Assembly (NCBI GenBank): GCA_902491375.1 | Contig: CABUHE010000008.1 | Location: 1-62,698, forward strand | DNA: 62,698 nucleotides | Reading direction: 5' to 3' | Origin: an uncultured Prevotella sp. | GTDB lineage: Bacteria; Bacteroidota; Bacteroidia; Bacteroidales; Bacteroidaceae | Program-made: the position numbers and the translations under genes | In this document: one piece after another, positions 60,521-62,698 of the stretch | How positions within the stretch are numbered: the first letter of the stretch is position 1 | Layout: each line of letters begins with the position of its first letter | The notes under the pieces: model-generated | Databases searched by the model: none | Told to the model about the DNA's origin: nothing | Seen by the model: the letters and a program-made list of their open reading frames with translations, nothing else

Positions 60521-62257
60521 ATGATCAAACAATTACTTTTCACTTCATTATTGCTCGCACCATGCGCCCAATCCATGGCACAAAGCATTAAGAAGGCCGA
60601 CAATGTTACGATGTACAGCATTTCGCAGGACGGACGGTACGCATGCTCAGCAAACGAGGGTACAGTTGTTTTGTGGAATACTGAGAAAGACAACAACTTC
60701 ACAATACTCGACAATGAATATTATTATTGCGACGGTGTAAGCAACAACGGCATCATGGCCGGATCAGTAGGAACAACCGGAAGCGAGCTGCCCGCCCTCA
60801 TATCTGCAGACGGAGTAACATACCTGCCCATGCCCGAAGACACCGAATGGAGCTACGGAAGCGCACGCGGAATTTCGTCGGACGGAACGTTTGTGTGCGG
60901 ACTGCTGTCAAGCGCAGGCTTCGGCATGACCGGCAACGTCACAACGGTAAAGCCTTTCGTATGGGAGATCGACGGCGACAACATCACTTGCACTGCCCTG
61001 CCCTATCCTGAAAAGGACTTTACGGGACGCTGCCCGCAAGGCTACCACGCACTGATGGTATCAGAGAGCAAGAACCGCATCCTCGGACGCCAGATAGACT
61101 ATTCAGGCTTTGGCGGAGCCCTGGTGGTTTGGGACCGCACGGCACCGGGCGAACCTTGGACATGCACCGTCCTCGGCGAGGATATATTGTACAACGACGG
61201 CCCCGACTTCCCCGAATATCCGGAGTCACCCCAGAGCGTGGACTACAAGGAGTATATGACTGAAGACGAGATTGCCGCTTACGATCAGGCATACCAGGAC
61301 TGGATGTACGGCGGATTCGTAGGCGACGCCCCGAAGCGCGAGGACTTCATCACAGACGAGACAAGGAAGAGCCAGTATATCGAGGCATTGGAAGAGTACA
61401 ACAAGGCAATGGAAGAGTACAATGCGAAGTACGAAGCATTCAACGAAGTGTACAACCAGCGCCGAAGCGAGTATTCGCTCGACCTCTACTCGTTCTCAGG
61501 CAGCTTTAACGGCCGCTACGTAGGATGCACGATGCAGACAGTCGACTTCTCAACCGGATGGCCGACTACAATAAGCTACCCGTGCTACTACGACATCGAC
61601 GACAACTTCAAGTTCGTCTCACTGATGGACGATAAATACAAGGACACGGGAATGTCAGGACGCATCACCGACAACGGCGACCTTGTAGTCTCGATACCTG
61701 CAAGGGCTACCATGTTCGACCCGAGAACATCTTATATCATACCTGCAAACGAGGACAAGATGGTTACCATTTACGACTTCATGAACAAGACCAACGAAGG
61801 CAAAGTGGACCGCCAGACATTCGTTGACGGAGGCCTGCAATTCTCATGGGAGGGATATGACCCCGAAACGTTCGAGCCAATGGAAATCACCGACTCTGTA
61901 CTTGTAGGAGCGACATTCATATCAGCCAGCGGTAAGAACGCCGTAGGCTTCACCGTAGACCCGACCACATTCTCTATATCTTCATGGGCGCTGAACAGCT
62001 TCACCACGACCGGCATCAACACCGTAAAGACAGGCAAGGCTGAAGCAGTACTCCGCTCAAGCGTCATCGAGAACGGCATGATCGAGTTCGTTGCTGACGT
62101 TGAAAGAGCTACACTTTACGACCTTAGCGGTGCTACTCTGTACAGCGGAAAACCTGTCAGCAACAGCATATCAGTACCTGCCAAGGAAGGCGTTTACGTA
62201 CTCCAGTCTAAGCTGAAGAACGGCGCCGTAAGAACAGACAGAATTGTCGTAAAATAA
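60521..62257 (+). CDS. T9SS-secreted protein of unknown function
   Basis: This 578-residue protein has a signal peptide (LAPCAQSMAQ) and a beta-rich body with repeating SxDGR/GxxV patterns (SISQDGRYACSANEGTVVLW, GISSDGTFVCG, RITDNGDLVVSIP) suggesting a beta-propeller. An unusual charged helical insertion lies at about 250-315 (EYMTEDEIAAYDQAYQDW... YIEALEEYNKAMEEYNAKYE), likely a coiled coil. It ends with a T9SS-type sorting domain (ATLYDLSGATLYSGKPV, EGVYVLQSKLKNGA). A canonical promoter precedes and a strong terminator follows, so it is transcribed alone. No enzyme motif was recognised. Confidence 0.8.
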   Translation: MIKQLLFTSLLLAPCAQSMAQSIKKADNVTMYSISQDGRYACSANEGTVVLWNTEKDNNFTILDNEYYYCDGVSNNGIMAGSVGTTGSELPALISADGVTYLPMPEDTEWSYGSARGISSDGTFVCGLLSSAGFGMTGNVTTVKPFVWEIDGDNITCTALPYPEKDFTGRCPQGYHALMVSESKNRILGRQIDYSGFGGALVVWDRTAPGEPWTCTVLGEDILYNDGPDFPEYPESPQSVDYKEYMTEDEIAAYDQAYQDWMYGGFVGDAPKREDFITDETRKSQYIEALEEYNKAMEEYNAKYEAFNEVYNQRRSEYSLDLYSFSGSFNGRYVGCTMQTVDFSTGWPTTISYPCYYDIDDNFKFVSLMDDKYKDTGMSGRITDNGDLVVSIPARATMFDPRTSYIIPANEDKMVTIYDFMNKTNEGKVDRQTFVDGGLQFSWEGYDPETFEPMEITDSVLVGATFISASGKNAVGFTVDPTTFSISSWALNSFTTTGINTVKTGKAEAVLRSSVIENGMIEFVADVERATLYDLSGATLYSGKPVSNSISVPAKEGVYVLQSKLKNGAVRTDRIVVK

Positions 62258-62322
62258 ATAATGATGTCTAAGCACCGATGAAGCGGCAATACGCAGACAA
62301 AGGGCAACAGACATAAACATAA

Positions 62323-62367
62323 AAACCGCACAGCTGAGACTTAACACTCTGTCAGGCTGTGCGGTTT
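62323..62367 (+). terminator. Terminator after the 60.5-kb secreted protein gene
   Basis: A 12-bp perfect stem (AAACCGCACAGC with GCTGTGCGGTTT) lies 66 nt after the stop codon and is followed by CCTTAT. Confidence 0.8.
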
Positions 62368-62698
62368 CCTTATCCGTCAGTACGATACACATTACTTATA
62401 AGAGACCGTGAATATAAAGAAATGAGCGGCAGGCGCCAATGCTCAATCACAATCTTTCAATCATGCAACGCATGCCGTCCGTATTCATAAACATCAGACG
62501 TGAAAAGGCCAAATTTCACATTTATAAAAAATATGTAATTATTTTTTACTTACACAATGTTCAAATTTTAACTATTAAAAGTTCTATTTCACACCAAAAC
62601 AAGTATAGACATTACAAAAATAAAGAGAGCAAATATTCTATATCATTACTGTCCCGTAAAAGTGGATAAATAGTTCTTTGAAATTATTGAAATATAGT
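62368..62698. other. AT-rich end of window, possible insertion-sequence end
   Basis: No gene was recognised. The last 50 nt start with ACTGTCCCGTAAAAGTGG (62648) and continue with AGTTCTTTGAAATTATTGAA. I think this resembles the terminal region of some Bacteroidetes insertion sequences, but the element would lie mainly outside the window, so this is uncertain. Confidence 0.3.

Overview
The window looks like the chromosome of a Bacteroidales bacterium, most likely Prevotella or a close relative. The evidence is a FecI/FecR-type sigma/anti-sigma pair in front of SusC/SusD, several secreted proteins with type IX secretion (T9SS) C-terminal sorting domains, many lipoproteins, and promoters of the TTTG / TAnnTTTG form instead of E. 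coli -35/-10 boxes. Base composition is near 50% GC, with a few clearly AT-richer genes (the HepT/MntA pair, a GIY-YIG protein, an astacin-like protease).

Layout. 0.4-8.3 kb: an envelope-signalling nutrient locus (ECF sigma factor, FecR anti-sigma factor, SusC with an N-terminal STN signalling domain, SusD, and a phytase/MINPP-like histidine phosphatase). 8.8-11.3 kb: two nitroreductases, one of them a lipoprotein, then a HepT/MntA toxin-antitoxin pair. 11.4-13.9 kb: a minus-strand haem/iron-type TonB receptor preceded by a structured leader RNA candidate. 14.5-22.3 kb: a 2305-residue T9SS cargo protein (beta-propeller plus two LamG-like modules) translationally coupled to a smaller secreted protein. 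22.8-25.7 kb: a tyrosine recombinase and an AT-rich GIY-YIG protein. 26.2-31.0 kb: metG, a second TonB-type receptor and tRNA-Arg(CCT). 31.5-38.8 kb: an astacin-like lipoprotein with a Trp/Pro-rich partner, a His-rich small lipoprotein, a lipoprotein/secreted helical protein pair and a GNAT-like protein. 38.8-39.85 kb: a small repeat-rich cassette with a four-helix-bundle (S23/IVP-like) gene. 39.9-49.8 kb: housekeeping genes (parE, S41 peptidase, SPFH protein, prmC, recX, ruvB, coaD, ybeY, Nudix). 49.9-62.3 kb: secreted and T9SS proteins, a pseudouridine synthase and enolase.

Two kinds of structure are not explained by ordinary genes. First, seven intergenic loci each carry four head-to-tail 22-nt imperfectly palindromic units (28 units in all). 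They lie 3-14 kb apart, and two of them bracket the SusC/SusD-phosphatase locus while two bracket the recombinase/GIY-YIG region. Second, the four-helix-bundle gene is preceded by eight tandem copies (66-nt period) of its own translation-start region and is enclosed by 30-bp AT-rich inverted repeats (26/30 matching). This gives a compact, roughly 1.0-kb cassette that could be mobile or regulatory. Both are read directly from the sequence; their functions are inference.
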